The notes: generated by a model not told the origin, from the sequence alone. A DNA stretch of 18,076 bases from JAFLDD01 sp049314715 (GCA_049314715.1 JBMOEL010000023.1:1-18076); one strand, 5' to 3'. Positions 6,633 to 15,162 are shown, counted from the first letter of the stretch. Numbers and translations: made by a program.

Positions 6633-7010
6633 ATGAAAAAAGTAGTAATGTTTACGATGGCGGTGCTGGCAACAAGCCCTGCATTTGCGTGGGTCAAGGT
6701 CACGAATCTCAGTGGGCAACCGCAAAGCGTTACCTATAGCGTTGCGGGTAGCGATGTGACGAAAGTCATCGCGCCAAATATGACCGAGCATTTTATGGGT
6801 ACAGAAGGCATGTTGGCACTGAATGGTGCGCAAGCTATCGCCAAAGCGCAGAGCGCTAAGCCAGGGCCTGCGGGTGCATTATTGGGTGATGTGGTTGCCA
6901 GTAACCGCACGTCGCGCATTCCTGCGGAAAATGATAGCAGCTTCGTCATCTGGCCGGATGGTAGATTGCTGCTTCAAACCCGTAAAGATCAAGGCAGTTA
7001 CGACTTCTAG
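6633..7010 (+). CDS. Small secreted protein, unknown
   Basis: A 125-residue protein with a clear signal peptide (residues 1-19, ending AFA), so exported to the periplasm. The mature part has short beta-like stretches (VKVTNLSGQPQSVTYSV, VTKVIAPN, SSFVIWPDGRLLLQT) and no cysteine, suggesting a compact beta-rich domain. I do not recognise the family. AAGGG is 6 nt before the ATG, and the start is only 2 nt after the rnhA stop, so it is the third gene of the thrB-rnhA unit. Its TAG stop is shared, on the opposite strand, with ppdK. Confidence 0.8.
   Translation: MKKVVMFTMAVLATSPAFAWVKVTNLSGQPQSVTYSVAGSDVTKVIAPNMTEHFMGTEGMLALNGAQAIAKAQSAKPGPAGALLGDVVASNRTSRIPAENDSSFVIWPDGRLLLQTRKDQGSYDF
7007..7010. 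other. Palindromic CTAG serving as stop for both strands
   Basis: CTAG supplies the TAG stop of the plus-strand secreted protein gene (7008-7010) and the TAG stop of minus-strand ppdK (7009-7007). It is the second such arrangement in the window. No terminator hairpin is visible at this junction. Confidence 0.95.
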
Positions 7011-9706
7011 TCTTTTTGCTTTGCTTTAATCGCAGCTTGTGCGGCGGCTAAGCGTGCAATCGGCACGCGGTAAGGTGAGCAGCTCACATAGTTCAAGCCA
7101 GCGCGTTGGCAGAAGTGAATGGAGGCAGGGTCGCCACCATGTTCACCGCAAATGCCGAGCTTCAAATCTTTGCGCGTTTTGCGGCCACGCTCGGTGGCAA
7201 GCTGAATTAATTCGCCCACGCCTTCCTGGTCGAGCGTCACGAATGGGTCATGCTCAATCACGCCTTTGCGTTTATAGTCTTCAATGAAACTTGCCGCATC
7301 ATCACGCGAAATACCCATGGTGGTTTGGGTGAGGTCGTTCGTGCCGAAGCTGAAGAATTCTGCGGCCTCCGCAATGTCGCCAGCACGTAATGCTGCGCGT
7401 GGTAATTCAATCATCGTGCCCACTTGGTAGGCCATATCCACGCCCGTTTTGCTGGCAACATCAGCGGCCACCTCGTCGATAATCGCTTTCATCATCACGA
7501 GTTCTTTTTTGGTCATCAACAATGGAATCATGATTTCTGGCAGTACTTTTTTACCTGATTTCTGCACTTCTGCTGCGGCTTCGAAAATCGCGCGTGCTTG
7601 CATGGCGTAAATTTCAGGGTAGGTCACACCCAAGCGTACACCGCGATGGCCGAGCATGGGGTTGGATTCATGCAGCGATGCTGCACGGTATTTCACGGCG
7701 TCGAGCGGCACATGTGCAGCGTCGGCCACTTCTTGCATTTCGGCTTCGGTGTGCGGCAAAAATTCATGTAATGGTGGGTCGAGCAGGCGTATGGTCACCG
7801 GCAGGCCTTGCATGATGTCGAAGATTTCGACGAAATCTTTTTTCTGCATCGGCAGTAATTTTGCCAGCGCGGCTTCACGCGCTTTTTTATTCTCCGCGAC
7901 AATCATTTCGCGCACGGCGATGATGCGCTCGGCGTCGAAGAACATGTGCTCAGTGCGGCAAAGGCCAATGCCTTCGGCACCGAAGTTGCGTGCGGTTTGT
8001 GCGTCATGCGGGGTTTCGGCATTGGTGCGCACTTTCAGTTCGCGCACCGCGTCTGCCCAACCAATGACAGTCGAAAAATCACCCGAAAGATTCGGTTCGA
8101 TGGTGGGAATTTCACCCAACATCACTTCACCTGTAGAGCCATTGAGGGTAATGATATCGCCTTCGCGAATCGTCAGGCCACCTGCAGCAAATTCTTTGCG
8201 GGCGTAATTGATGCGGATATCGCCTGCGCCTGAAACGCAGCATTTTCCCATACCGCGCGCAACCACGGCTGCGTGCGATGTCATGCCACCACGAGCCGTC
8301 AGAATACCTTTTGCTGCGTGCATGCCGTGAATATCTTCCGGCGATGTTTCGATGCGCACGAGAATGACTTTCTCGTTAATCGATGCTTGGTGCTCGGCGT
8401 CCTCAGCGGTGAAGACAACCTTGCCAGAAGCAGCGCCTGGTGACGCGGGAAGCCCTTTCGCAATGACTTGTTTTTTCGCATTCGGATCAAGCGTTGGGTG
8501 CAGCAATTGATCAAGCGAGCTTGGGTCAATACGCAGCAAGGCCTCTTCTTTGGTGATGAGTTTTTCAGCCACCATATCCACGGCAATCTTGAGCGATGCT
8601 TTGGCAGTGCGCTTGCCGTTACGTGTTTGCAGCATCCAGAGTTTGCGGTTTTCGACGGTGAACTCGATGTCCTGCATATCGCGGTAATGCGCTTCGAGCT
8701 TCTGGTAGATTTTCACAAGCTCGGCGAATACATCCGGCATCACTTCTTCCATGGAGGGCAAATCGCCGCCCTCGGCCTTGCCTTTGATGGTGAGCGGCTG
8801 AGGCGTGCGGATGCCGGCGACAACGTCCTCCCCCTGCGCATTCACGAGGAATTCGCCGTAGAACATTTTCTCACCCGTCGAAGGGTTGCGGGTGAAGGCA
8901 ACGCCAGTGGCGCAGTCATTACCCATGTTGCCGAACACCATGGATTGTACGTTGACCGCCGTACCCCACTCGGCAGGGATGTCGTGCAGATTGCGATAGG
9001 TGCAGGCGCGTGGGTTCATCCAGCTATCGAACACGGCGCGGATGGCGCCCCATAGCTGCTCGTTCACATCTTGCGGGAAGGGCTTGCCCAATTCCTGCTG
9101 CACGCGCTCTTTATATTGTGCCACCAACTCTTTCAAATCGGCATCCGTCAAATCCGTATCCTGATGCACTTCGCGCTCGTTCTTCATGAGGTCGAGTAGA
9201 TCTTCGAACAAATGATGCTCGACGCCCAATACCACGTCCGCATACATTTGGATGAAGCGGCGGTAGGAGTCATAGGCGAAGCGCGCATTGCCGGTTTTGA
9301 GGGCGAGACCTTCGACCGTTTTATCATTGAGGCCGAGGTTCAAAATCGTGTCCATCATGCCTGGCATAGAGGCGCGGGCACCCGAGCGCACCGAAACGAG
9401 CAGCGGGTTTTTCGCGTCGCCAAAGCTGCGGCCAACGGATGCCTCAATTTGCGCAACACCTGCGCTTACTTGCTCGGCGAGGTTGGCGGGGAAATTCTTT
9501 TGCGCAGCATAATAGGCCACGCAGACTTCAGTGGTGATAGTGAAACCTGGGGGAACGGGCAGGCCAAGCGAGCACATGTCGGCAAGGTTAGCCCCTTTGC
9601 CACCGAGCGCATTTTTCATGCTCACATTACCCTCGGCGAACCCATCACCAAAGCTATATACGAGTTTGTCTGCAGTTGCGGTTTTCTTTGCGGCAGATGA
9701 TTTCAT
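7007..9706 (-). CDS. ppdK: Pyruvate, phosphate dikinase
   Basis: PPDK reversibly interconverts pyruvate + ATP + Pi and PEP + AMP + PPi. The 899-residue protein has the full architecture: an ATP-grasp nucleotide-binding domain (about 13-370, with GGKGANLADM near 35-44 and SVRSGARASMPGMMDT near 105-120), the swivelling phosphohistidine domain with His478 in GGMTSHAAVVARG, and the C-terminal PEP/pyruvate TIM barrel with Cys853 in GICGEHGGDP and the closing NYVSCSPYRVPIARLAAAQ. It is slightly longer than typical members through a short N-terminal tail. GAGGG lies 6-7 nt before the ATG, which begins 2 nt after the glyS stop, making ppdK the last gene of the gly operon. Confidence 0.98.
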   Translation of the reverse strand: MKSSAAKKTATADKLVYSFGDGFAEGNVSMKNALGGKGANLADMCSLGLPVPPGFTITTEVCVAYYAAQKNFPANLAEQVSAGVAQIEASVGRSFGDAKNPLLVSVRSGARASMPGMMDTILNLGLNDKTVEGLALKTGNARFAYDSYRRFIQMYADVVLGVEHHLFEDLLDLMKNEREVHQDTDLTDADLKELVAQYKERVQQELGKPFPQDVNEQLWGAIRAVFDSWMNPRACTYRNLHDIPAEWGTAVNVQSMVFGNMGNDCATGVAFTRNPSTGEKMFYGEFLVNAQGEDVVAGIRTPQPLTIKGKAEGGDLPSMEEVMPDVFAELVKIYQKLEAHYRDMQDIEFTVENRKLWMLQTRNGKRTAKASLKIAVDMVAEKLITKEEALLRIDPSSLDQLLHPTLDPNAKKQVIAKGLPASPGAASGKVVFTAEDAEHQASINEKVILVRIETSPEDIHGMHAAKGILTARGGMTSHAAVVARGMGKCCVSGAGDIRINYARKEFAAGGLTIREGDIITLNGSTGEVMLGEIPTIEPNLSGDFSTVIGWADAVRELKVRTNAETPHDAQTARNFGAEGIGLCRTEHMFFDAERIIAVREMIVAENKKAREAALAKLLPMQKKDFVEIFDIMQGLPVTIRLLDPPLHEFLPHTEAEMQEVADAAHVPLDAVKYRAASLHESNPMLGHRGVRLGVTYPEIYAMQARAIFEAAAEVQKSGKKVLPEIMIPLLMTKKELVMMKAIIDEVAADVASKTGVDMAYQVGTMIELPRAALRAGDIAEAAEFFSFGTNDLTQTTMGISRDDAASFIEDYKRKGVIEHDPFVTLDQEGVGELIQLATERGRKTRKDLKLGICGEHGGDPASIHFCQRAGLNYVSCSPYRVPIARLAAAQAAIKAKQKD

Positions 9707-9708
9707 AA

Positions 9709-11661
9709 CTAACCCTCAATCTTACTAAAATCGGCGATTTTCATACTAGCTTCGCGCACACCCGCGAGCAGGCTTAAGCGTGCATCTTTATGGCCTTCTT
9801 CGGTGACCATCACGTCGTCGAAGAATGTATTGATAGGTGCGGCAAGCGTTGCCAGCGCGTCAAGCGATACGACGTTTTGTTGCAGCGCTTTTAGCAATGC
9901 TTGTTCGGCTGGTTTTGCAAATGCTGCGCTCTTTGCTGCAGCGAATTGGTATTGGGTTTTTGCTTTTTTCTCCTCAGCGGCGAGGATGTTCATGGCGCGC
10001 TTGATAGCGGCAAGCGTTGCTTGTTGCTTGGCAGTGAACTCCAGCAATGCCTTGGCGCTATTCGTAATAGCGAGTGGGTTGAAGCTGCCAGCAGCAGTAA
10101 AGCTCGCCTCGATAACATCGTGGCGCACGCCATCGTCTTTTAGAATATTCTTCAGGCGATCATGGAAGAAGTCCAAGATTTCTTGACTCGGGGTGAAGGA
10201 TGCAAAATCGAGATCCCAACCTTTATCGAGGACGATACGCAGAACACCTAATGCTGCGCGGCGCAGGGCGAAGGGGTCTTTGGAGCCGGTGGGTTTTTCA
10301 CCCGCAGCAAAGAGCGATTGAATCATGCGCAATTTGTCGGCGACCGAGATAATCGCGCCAAGCTCAGTGGTAGGCAGCGAGTCGCCCGCGCCTTGCGGTT
10401 TATAATGCTCGTAGATGGCTTCGCAGACGGCGTCCGCCTCTTTTTGTGCTTTGGCGTAGTAACGCCCCATGATGCCTTGCAGGTCTGGGAACTCACCCAC
10501 CATACCGCTCGTTAGGTCAGCTTTACACAAATCGGCAGCGCGTTTCACTTCGTCGGTATTTTTGTAGCCAACTTCTTTCGAGATGGCGACGGCGAGGGCG
10601 CGGGTTTTTTCGACTTCCTTATCCATCATGCCGACTTTGGCGTGGAACACGACGTCTGACAGTTTCTTTGCCCATTCGGTGAGGGGTGTTTTTTGGTCTT
10701 GGTACCAGTAGAATTCACCGTCGCTCAAGCGAGCACGCAATACACGTGAGTTGCCACTAACGACTGCTTTGCCACCGTCGGTGGTCACCATGTTGCTCAC
10801 CAGAATGAATTGGTTGGTGAGCTTGCCAGCCGCTTCGGTCGCGAAGTAGCGCTGGTGGTGTTTCATCTCGCTGATGAGCACTTCTTTGGGCAGTGGCAAA
10901 AACTTTTCGTCGAACGTGCCAACATAAGCGGTTGGCCATTCGACCAGACCTGTTACTTCGTCGAGCAGGCCTTCATCATTCACGACGCTGAGTTTGGGTT
11001 TTGCTGCAGCATCAGCAACTTGTTTTTGCACCAATGCGCGGCGCTCTTCGCGGTCAACTAGCACATGCGCTTTGCGCAGTGCCTCGACATAATCGTCGGC
11101 GTGTTTCAGCGTAATTTCCTGCGGCGCGAGGAAGCGGTGGCCGTGTGTTATGTTGCTGGCGGTGAGGTGTCCGAATTGCACAGGCACCACGGCGCTGTCG
11201 AGCAAGCAGACGATACGGTGCAGCGGGCGCACCCATTGCATCGGGCGCGCACCCCAGCGCATGGATTTCGGCCATGAGAATTCAGTGAGCGCCGCCTCGC
11301 AGATTTCTTTTACTACTTCAGAGGTGGGGCGACCCTTGCGTTCGATCTTCGCGAAGTAATAACCGTCGCGCTGTTCGCACTGCTCGGCGGTGAGGCCAAC
11401 GGAACCCAAGAAGCCTTTCATGGCTTGTTCCGGCGCGCCCACTTTAGGGCCTTTTTTCTCTTCCGAGATGTCGGGTTGTTTTGCAGGCAAGTCTTTCACC
11501 TGAATTGCCAAGTGACGCGGTGAAACGAATGTTTTGCATGAAACAGGCAACAAGTTTTTCTCGAGACCCGTGGTGATTAGGCGCTGCAACTGCTCCGCCG
11601 CGCCACGCTGCATACGGCTTGGAATTTCTTCGGAGAATAGTTCGAGCAGTAAAGTTGCCAT
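9709..11661 (-). CDS. glyS: Glycyl-tRNA synthetase beta subunit
   Basis: The beta subunit of the bacterial alpha2-beta2 glycyl-tRNA synthetase, involved in tRNA recognition and catalysis with GlyQ. The 650-residue protein begins with the hallmark LLLELFSEEIPSRM and contains WPKSMRWG, the FLVEWP-like VTGLVEWP, the highly conserved EVLISEMKHHQRYF, and a C-terminal helical anticodon-binding region (about 540-640) ending near DVMVTEEGHKDARLSLLA. It is a little shorter than the E. coli protein (689). The ATG overlaps the panD TAA by one base (TAATG). The A/G-rich codons of the Lys tail of panD (AAGAAGAAG) probably serve as its ribosome-binding stretch. Confidence 0.97.
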   Translation of the reverse strand: MATLLLELFSEEIPSRMQRGAAEQLQRLITTGLEKNLLPVSCKTFVSPRHLAIQVKDLPAKQPDISEEKKGPKVGAPEQAMKGFLGSVGLTAEQCEQRDGYYFAKIERKGRPTSEVVKEICEAALTEFSWPKSMRWGARPMQWVRPLHRIVCLLDSAVVPVQFGHLTASNITHGHRFLAPQEITLKHADDYVEALRKAHVLVDREERRALVQKQVADAAAKPKLSVVNDEGLLDEVTGLVEWPTAYVGTFDEKFLPLPKEVLISEMKHHQRYFATEAAGKLTNQFILVSNMVTTDGGKAVVSGNSRVLRARLSDGEFYWYQDQKTPLTEWAKKLSDVVFHAKVGMMDKEVEKTRALAVAISKEVGYKNTDEVKRAADLCKADLTSGMVGEFPDLQGIMGRYYAKAQKEADAVCEAIYEHYKPQGAGDSLPTTELGAIISVADKLRMIQSLFAAGEKPTGSKDPFALRRAALGVLRIVLDKGWDLDFASFTPSQEILDFFHDRLKNILKDDGVRHDVIEASFTAAGSFNPLAITNSAKALLEFTAKQQATLAAIKRAMNILAAEEKKAKTQYQFAAAKSAAFAKPAEQALLKALQQNVVSLDALATLAAPINTFFDDVMVTEEGHKDARLSLLAGVREASMKIADFSKIEG

Positions 11662-12077
11662 TATTTTTTCTTCTTCTTTACCAATTTTGGTTGCACGTGT
11701 TTGCCGCCAGCACTTTTGCGCGCGGTTTTGGCGATTTGGTTTTTTGCATCCACCAGAATCACTTTAGGTTCATGTTTTGCTGCTTCTTTCGGCTTCATCT
11801 GCGCAAAGGCGCAGATGATAAGCAGGTCACCCTTCTTCACGAGATGCGCTGCCGCACCATTAATGGTGATTTCACCGCCCCCCGCTTTTTTCGATTTAAT
11901 AGCATAGGTGGTGAGGCGAGCGCCGTTGGTGATATTCAGCACATCCACCTGCTCGTGCTCCAAAATGCCAGCGGCTTTGATCAGCACAGGGTCAACGGTG
12001 ATGGAGCCGTTGTAATTCAGGTCAGCGCCCGTACAGACCGCGCGGTGGATTTTACCTTTCATCATGGTGAGGAGCAT
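11661..12077 (-). CDS. panD: Aspartate 1-decarboxylase (pyruvoyl type)
   Basis: PanD makes beta-alanine from aspartate for pantothenate and CoA synthesis. It is a self-cleaving pyruvoyl enzyme: processing occurs at Gly24-Ser25 in NYNGSITVDP, exactly the E. coli numbering, which supports the first ATG. Also visible are NGARLTTYAI (Arg and Tyr of the active site) and NGAAAHL, with GDLLIICAF later. The body matches the family; the C-terminus carries an extra basic tail of about 20 residues ending LVKKKKK. The gene lies between a DUF2059 gene (3-nt gap) and glyS (1-nt overlap), an unusual place for it. An alternative start at Met5 has no better ribosome site. Confidence 0.95.
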   Translation of the reverse strand: MLLTMMKGKIHRAVCTGADLNYNGSITVDPVLIKAAGILEHEQVDVLNITNGARLTTYAIKSKKAGGGEITINGAAAHLVKKGDLLIICAFAQMKPKEAAKHEPKVILVDAKNQIAKTARKSAGGKHVQPKLVKKKKK

Positions 12078-12080
12078 GGT

Positions 12081-12593
12081 CTACCTACGCTGTAATTGTT
12101 GTTGGCATTGCACATTATTGGTGGCGGTGCGAATGGCGCCAGTGATTTGGGGCTCGGCTTCCTTGATACGGCCTGCGCTGATGGTGCTCATTGTTTCATA
12201 GAGCGCTGGCTGAACATCGAGGAGTTTTTTACCTAATCCAGTTTGGTAGAAATTCACCATCCACTCCAGTTCGGCGAGGGTGAAATTGTTGACATAGACA
12301 TTGGCGAGTGCTGGGCGCATCGCATCGAAACTGAGGGTGTTTTCCAAAATCGTGCGCACGGCAGGCGCAGCGCTTTCGGCGCAGGGAATGGCACGCACGG
12401 CAGTGATTTGCTCATCAATCATGCGGTTCATTTGCTGCTGCAAGGCGCCACCAGTATTCATATTATCAACCAGCACGAAGGCTGCTTCGCGCATTTTTTT
12501 GAGCGTGACCACACCCGGTTTGGGCTGCGGCGGCGGCGCGGCAATGGCGGGCGCTGCGAGCACTAAGACAATCATGAACGCGAAGCGTTTCAC
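12081..12593 (-). CDS. DUF2059 family secreted protein
   Basis: A 170-residue protein with a signal peptide (about 1-19, ending AIAA), then a Pro-rich linker and an alpha-helical domain. Residues about 92-146 match the DUF2059 pattern: ALANVYVNNFTLAELEWMV followed by FYQTGLGKKLLDVQP. The family is periplasmic and of unknown function. Cys71 and Cys163 could form a disulfide. The start is a GTG at 12593 within the glyQ stop (GTGA, 4-nt overlap), so translation is coupled to glyQ. Small secreted proteins at this position between glyQ and glyS occur in other alphaproteobacteria, to my knowledge, but no functional link to tRNA charging is evident. Confidence 0.88.
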   Translation of the reverse strand: MKRFAFMIVLVLAAPAIAAPPPQPKPGVVTLKKMREAAFVLVDNMNTGGALQQQMNRMIDEQITAVRAIPCAESAAPAVRTILENTLSFDAMRPALANVYVNNFTLAELEWMVNFYQTGLGKKLLDVQPALYETMSTISAGRIKEAEPQITGAIRTATNNVQCQQQLQRR

Positions 12594-13465
12594 GCGGCCT
12601 CCTTTTGCGTTTCAACCCATGCTTCGCAGCAGGCTTTGGCTAGCGCGCGGACGCGCGCGATATATGCAGCGCGTTCGGTCACGCCAATCACGCCGCGCGC
12701 GTCGAGCAGATTAAAACGGTGCGATGCTTTGATGCATTGGTCATAAGCAGGTAGTGCTAATTTTTTCTTGAGCAGGGATTGGCATTCCTTCTCGGCGTCC
12801 TTGAAGTGTTGGAGGAGTTGCGCCGTGTCGGCATGTTCCAAGTTATACCCTGAATGCTCGACTTCATTTTGTTTAAACACATCGCCGTAAGTGAAGGTCG
12901 GCTGGCCGTCTTTTGGCGCGTTCCATTGCAGGTCGTAGACGTTTTCAACGCCTTGAATATACATCGCCAAACGCTCAAGCCCGTAGGTCAGCTCGCCGGA
13001 AATGGGGTCGCAGGCAATGCCGCCCACTTGCTGGAAGTAAGTGAATTGCGTGACTTCCATACCGTCGCACCAGACTTCCCAACCGAGGCCCCATGCGCCC
13101 AGTGTGGGCGATTCCCAATCGTCTTCGACGAAGCGAATGTCGTGCAATGAGGGGTCGATACCGAGTTCTTTCAAGCTCTGCAAATAGAGATCTTGAATAT
13201 TGTCGGGCGAGGGTTTCAGGATAACCTGATATTGGTAATAATGTCCTAAACGGTTGGGGTTTTCGCCATAGCGCCCGTCCTTGGGGCGGCGGCTAGGCTG
13301 TACATACGCGCAGTTCCACGGCTTGTTGCCGAGTGTGCGCAAGGTTGTAGCGGGGTGAAAGGTTCCCGCCCCCATTTCCATGTCATAGGGTTGGAGGATG
13401 ATGCAGCCCTGTTTTGCCCAGAAATTCTGCAGCGTGAGGATGATGTCTTGAAATGCGTAAACCAT
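12590..13465 (-). CDS. glyQ: Glycyl-tRNA synthetase alpha subunit
   Basis: The catalytic alpha subunit of the alpha2-beta2 glycyl-tRNA synthetase, a class II enzyme that activates glycine. The 291-residue protein is close to E. coli GlyQ along its length: ILTLQNFWAKQGC (10-21), QPYDMEMGAGTFHPATTLR (25-43), YVQPSRRPKDGRYGENPNR (54-72), RFVEDDWESPTLGAWGLGWE (111-130) and EVTQFTYFQQVGG (137-149), then LTYGLERLAMYIQG. It is the first gene of the operon that continues through a DUF2059 protein, panD, glyS and ppdK. The only in-frame start that fits the family is the ATG at 13465; there is no strong Shine-Dalgarno motif ahead of it. Confidence 0.98.
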   Translation of the reverse strand: MVYAFQDIILTLQNFWAKQGCIILQPYDMEMGAGTFHPATTLRTLGNKPWNCAYVQPSRRPKDGRYGENPNRLGHYYQYQVILKPSPDNIQDLYLQSLKELGIDPSLHDIRFVEDDWESPTLGAWGLGWEVWCDGMEVTQFTYFQQVGGIACDPISGELTYGLERLAMYIQGVENVYDLQWNAPKDGQPTFTYGDVFKQNEVEHSGYNLEHADTAQLLQHFKDAEKECQSLLKKKLALPAYDQCIKASHRFNLLDARGVIGVTERAAYIARVRALAKACCEAWVETQKEAA

Positions 13466-13550
13466 GGTGGCGCATGGCTAGCAAACTGTCATTGAAATGT
13501 AAAACAAAACCCCTAAAAATTATCACGATAATCCTGTATAGTTGGCCTTG

Positions 13551-14126
13551 ATGGATGAAAAACGCGACATACTGGTGCTGACAACGGGCGGAACGATTGA
13601 GAAATCGGCCAGTATTGAGTCTGATTGGGACCCGTATTTTAACGGAAAAACCACGGTAAATGATGCGCTTGACGCATTACGTGCTGAGGGAAGATTGGAT
13701 GCATCCCTTGGTACTATTCGGGTGGAGCCTATTTGCCAAAGAATCAGCGATTACATAACCGATGATGATCTCCAAAACATAGTGGATGCTATTAAAAAGG
13801 CGCCCCAATCGCGTATTGTGATTACTCAGGGCACGGATGCAATGCCTGAAAATACACGTAAGCTTGCTGATATGCTTACATCTCAAGGTATTGAAGGCAA
13901 GATAATCGTTGTTACTGGGGCCATGAAACCTATTGCTGTTGGTCAAGAAAGCGACGGGTTTGAGAATCTTATCCATGCGGTTGATGTGGCGCTGCATAAT
14001 GCCAAGCACGGTGTTTCTATCGTGATGCATGGGCTGGTATTTGACCCTAAGCATGTCAGAAAAGACGAGGAAGGTGCGGTATTCGTATCTAGTGATTCGA
14101 ATCCGACGCATAGCCGAGGCGCTTGA
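13551..14126 (+). CDS. Single-domain asparaginase-like protein
   Basis: A 191-residue protein of the asparaginase/glutaminase fold (PF00710), which hydrolyses asparagine to aspartate and ammonia in characterised members. It has the N-terminal domain only: the nucleophile motif TTGGTI (Thr12/Thr15), ITQGTDAM (Thr95, Asp96), VVTGAMKP and MHGLVFDPKHVRKD, where Lys171 is the likely triad lysine. Short stand-alone proteins ending in this FDPxxVRK pattern are a recognised family, so it need not be a truncated classical enzyme of about 330 residues. The first ATG is used; an in-frame TTG three codons earlier has no ribosome site. By eye its codons are more AT-rich than those of the flanking operons. 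Its 3' end overlaps the opposite-strand membrane protein gene by 38 nt. Confidence 0.88.
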   Translation: MDEKRDILVLTTGGTIEKSASIESDWDPYFNGKTTVNDALDALRAEGRLDASLGTIRVEPICQRISDYITDDDLQNIVDAIKKAPQSRIVITQGTDAMPENTRKLADMLTSQGIEGKIIVVTGAMKPIAVGQESDGFENLIHAVDVALHNAKHGVSIVMHGLVFDPKHVRKDEEGAVFVSSDSNPTHSRGA

Positions 14127-14337
14127 TGAGCCAACTCACGAAGTGGACGAGCAGGGTCGTCCAGACCACACGCCAGACCGCGTCTTCGGCCAGTTCGCCA
14201 ATGGTTTGGTTATAGGTGGTCAAGAGGTCGTCACCCCAAATCCAAAAGAGGACGGCGAAGAAGGCGATGTAATTGAGATATTCACCAATGCGATGCAGGA
14301 AATAGGCGAATTTTTCTGCGGCTTTGCCTGTTGTCAT
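14089..14337 (-). CDS. Small two-helix membrane protein
   Basis: An 82-residue protein of unknown family. Hydrophobic segments at about 20-36 (YLNYIAFFAVLFWIWG) and 53-72 (AVWRVVWTTLLVHFVSWLI) suggest an inner-membrane hairpin with a tryptophan-rich interface. GGTGGG lies about 6 nt upstream of the ATG. The start overlaps the yqgE stop by 4 nt (ATGA), which argues that it is a real, translationally coupled gene. Its 3' end runs 38 nt into the asparaginase gene on the other strand. Confidence 0.78.
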   Translation of the reverse strand: MTTGKAAEKFAYFLHRIGEYLNYIAFFAVLFWIWGDDLLTTYNQTIGELAEDAVWRVVWTTLLVHFVSWLIKRLGYASDSNH

Positions 14338-15038
14338 GCATGTCCCACCACGGTGGAGAAGAAGGCCATATCAACGCCCAACGACTTGCTGGCGGTTGCC
14401 CATTTAATCTCGTCTTCCGTGTCAAAAATCAGCGCGGGCGAGCTGGGCACAACAATCCAGCTATTTTGCTCAATCTCTTGTTCCAACTGGCCTTGCGCCC
14501 AGCCTGCATAACCCACCACAAGGGCGGATTTGCGTGGGCCATTGCCTGCTAGAATGTCATTCAAAATGGCGCTGGATGCGGTGACTGAAACGTCACGATG
14601 TACGGCGAGTGTGTAATCTTTGATGAAGTCATTCGTATGAATCACGAAGCCGCGGCTGCGCTCCACTGGTCCGCCGTAATAGACGGGGATTTCTTTATTC
14701 TCGGCACCTTCAGGGAGTTTGAAGCCCTCAATGAGCGATGAAAAATGGACGAGTTCGAGGGGCTGATTCACAATCACGCCCATCGCGCCGTCTGCGCCAT
14801 GTGCGAATACAAACACGACGGAACGCTGGAATGGACCAGAGTCAATCACTGGTGTGGCAACGAGAAGTTGGCCTGCAAGATAACCCTCTTTTTGCTCACG
14901 CCCGTCCAGCATATGGATGCTTGGGGTGCTGACCGTTTCGGTACGCAAAGTGATGGGGTGTAGTTCTGCGCTTCCTGTTTGTTTTGGCTCGCTGCCAATC
15001 AACATGGATTTCGCTTTAGACAGAAAATTTTTGCTCAT
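14334..15038 (-). CDS. yqgE: YqgE/AlgH family protein
   Basis: A conserved protein of unknown biochemical role (UPF0301/DUF179). The core starts with GYLAGQLLVATPVIDSGPF and continues through SVVFVFAHGADGAMGVIVN, VYYGGPVERSRGFVIH and VVGYAGWAQGQLEQEI to NSWIVVP, all hallmark segments. With the ATG at 15038 it is 234 residues, roughly 50 longer at the N-terminus than usual; the extension is polar and poorly conserved in appearance. A TTG at 15110 would lengthen it further, and internal ATGs at 15005 and 14912 would bring it nearer family length. None has a clear ribosome site, so the start is uncertain. It is followed by a coupled small membrane protein gene. Confidence 0.9.
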   Translation of the reverse strand: MSKNFLSKAKSMLIGSEPKQTGSAELHPITLRTETVSTPSIHMLDGREQKEGYLAGQLLVATPVIDSGPFQRSVVFVFAHGADGAMGVIVNQPLELVHFSSLIEGFKLPEGAENKEIPVYYGGPVERSRGFVIHTNDFIKDYTLAVHRDVSVTASSAILNDILAGNGPRKSALVVGYAGWAQGQLEQEIEQNSWIVVPSSPALIFDTEDEIKWATASKSLGVDMAFFSTVVGHA

Positions 15039-15162
15039 GTGATGTGACGTGATTTGAAGTGTTGTTGTTCGTTTCAATCTACATGTAGGGGAGGGTGCGG
15101 GCAATTTCAATCATCTGTGAAGAACGAAATATTTTTGTTGCTTTTCGCGCAAGCCGCAGCGC

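Noticed and set aside
7656..8207. Plus-strand open frame (183 codons) within ppdK, rich in Ser/Ala
   Set aside because: A shadow of the PPDK codons on the other strand; no motif or start signal.
8468..9055. Long plus-strand open frame (195 codons) within ppdK
   Set aside because: It is antisense to a highly conserved part of PPDK, its translation is rich in His/Arg/Ala with no family features, and it has no ribosome site. Long antisense frames are expected opposite GC-rich coding DNA.
11619..12095. Plus-strand frame of 158 codons opposite panD
   Set aside because: It covers the same bases as panD, whose cleavage site and length are canonical; its Phe/Arg-rich product is an artefact of antisense reading.
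15079..15088. Palindrome CTACATGTAG upstream of yqgE
   Set aside because: Only 10 bases and without surrounding symmetry; too likely by chance to call a regulatory site.
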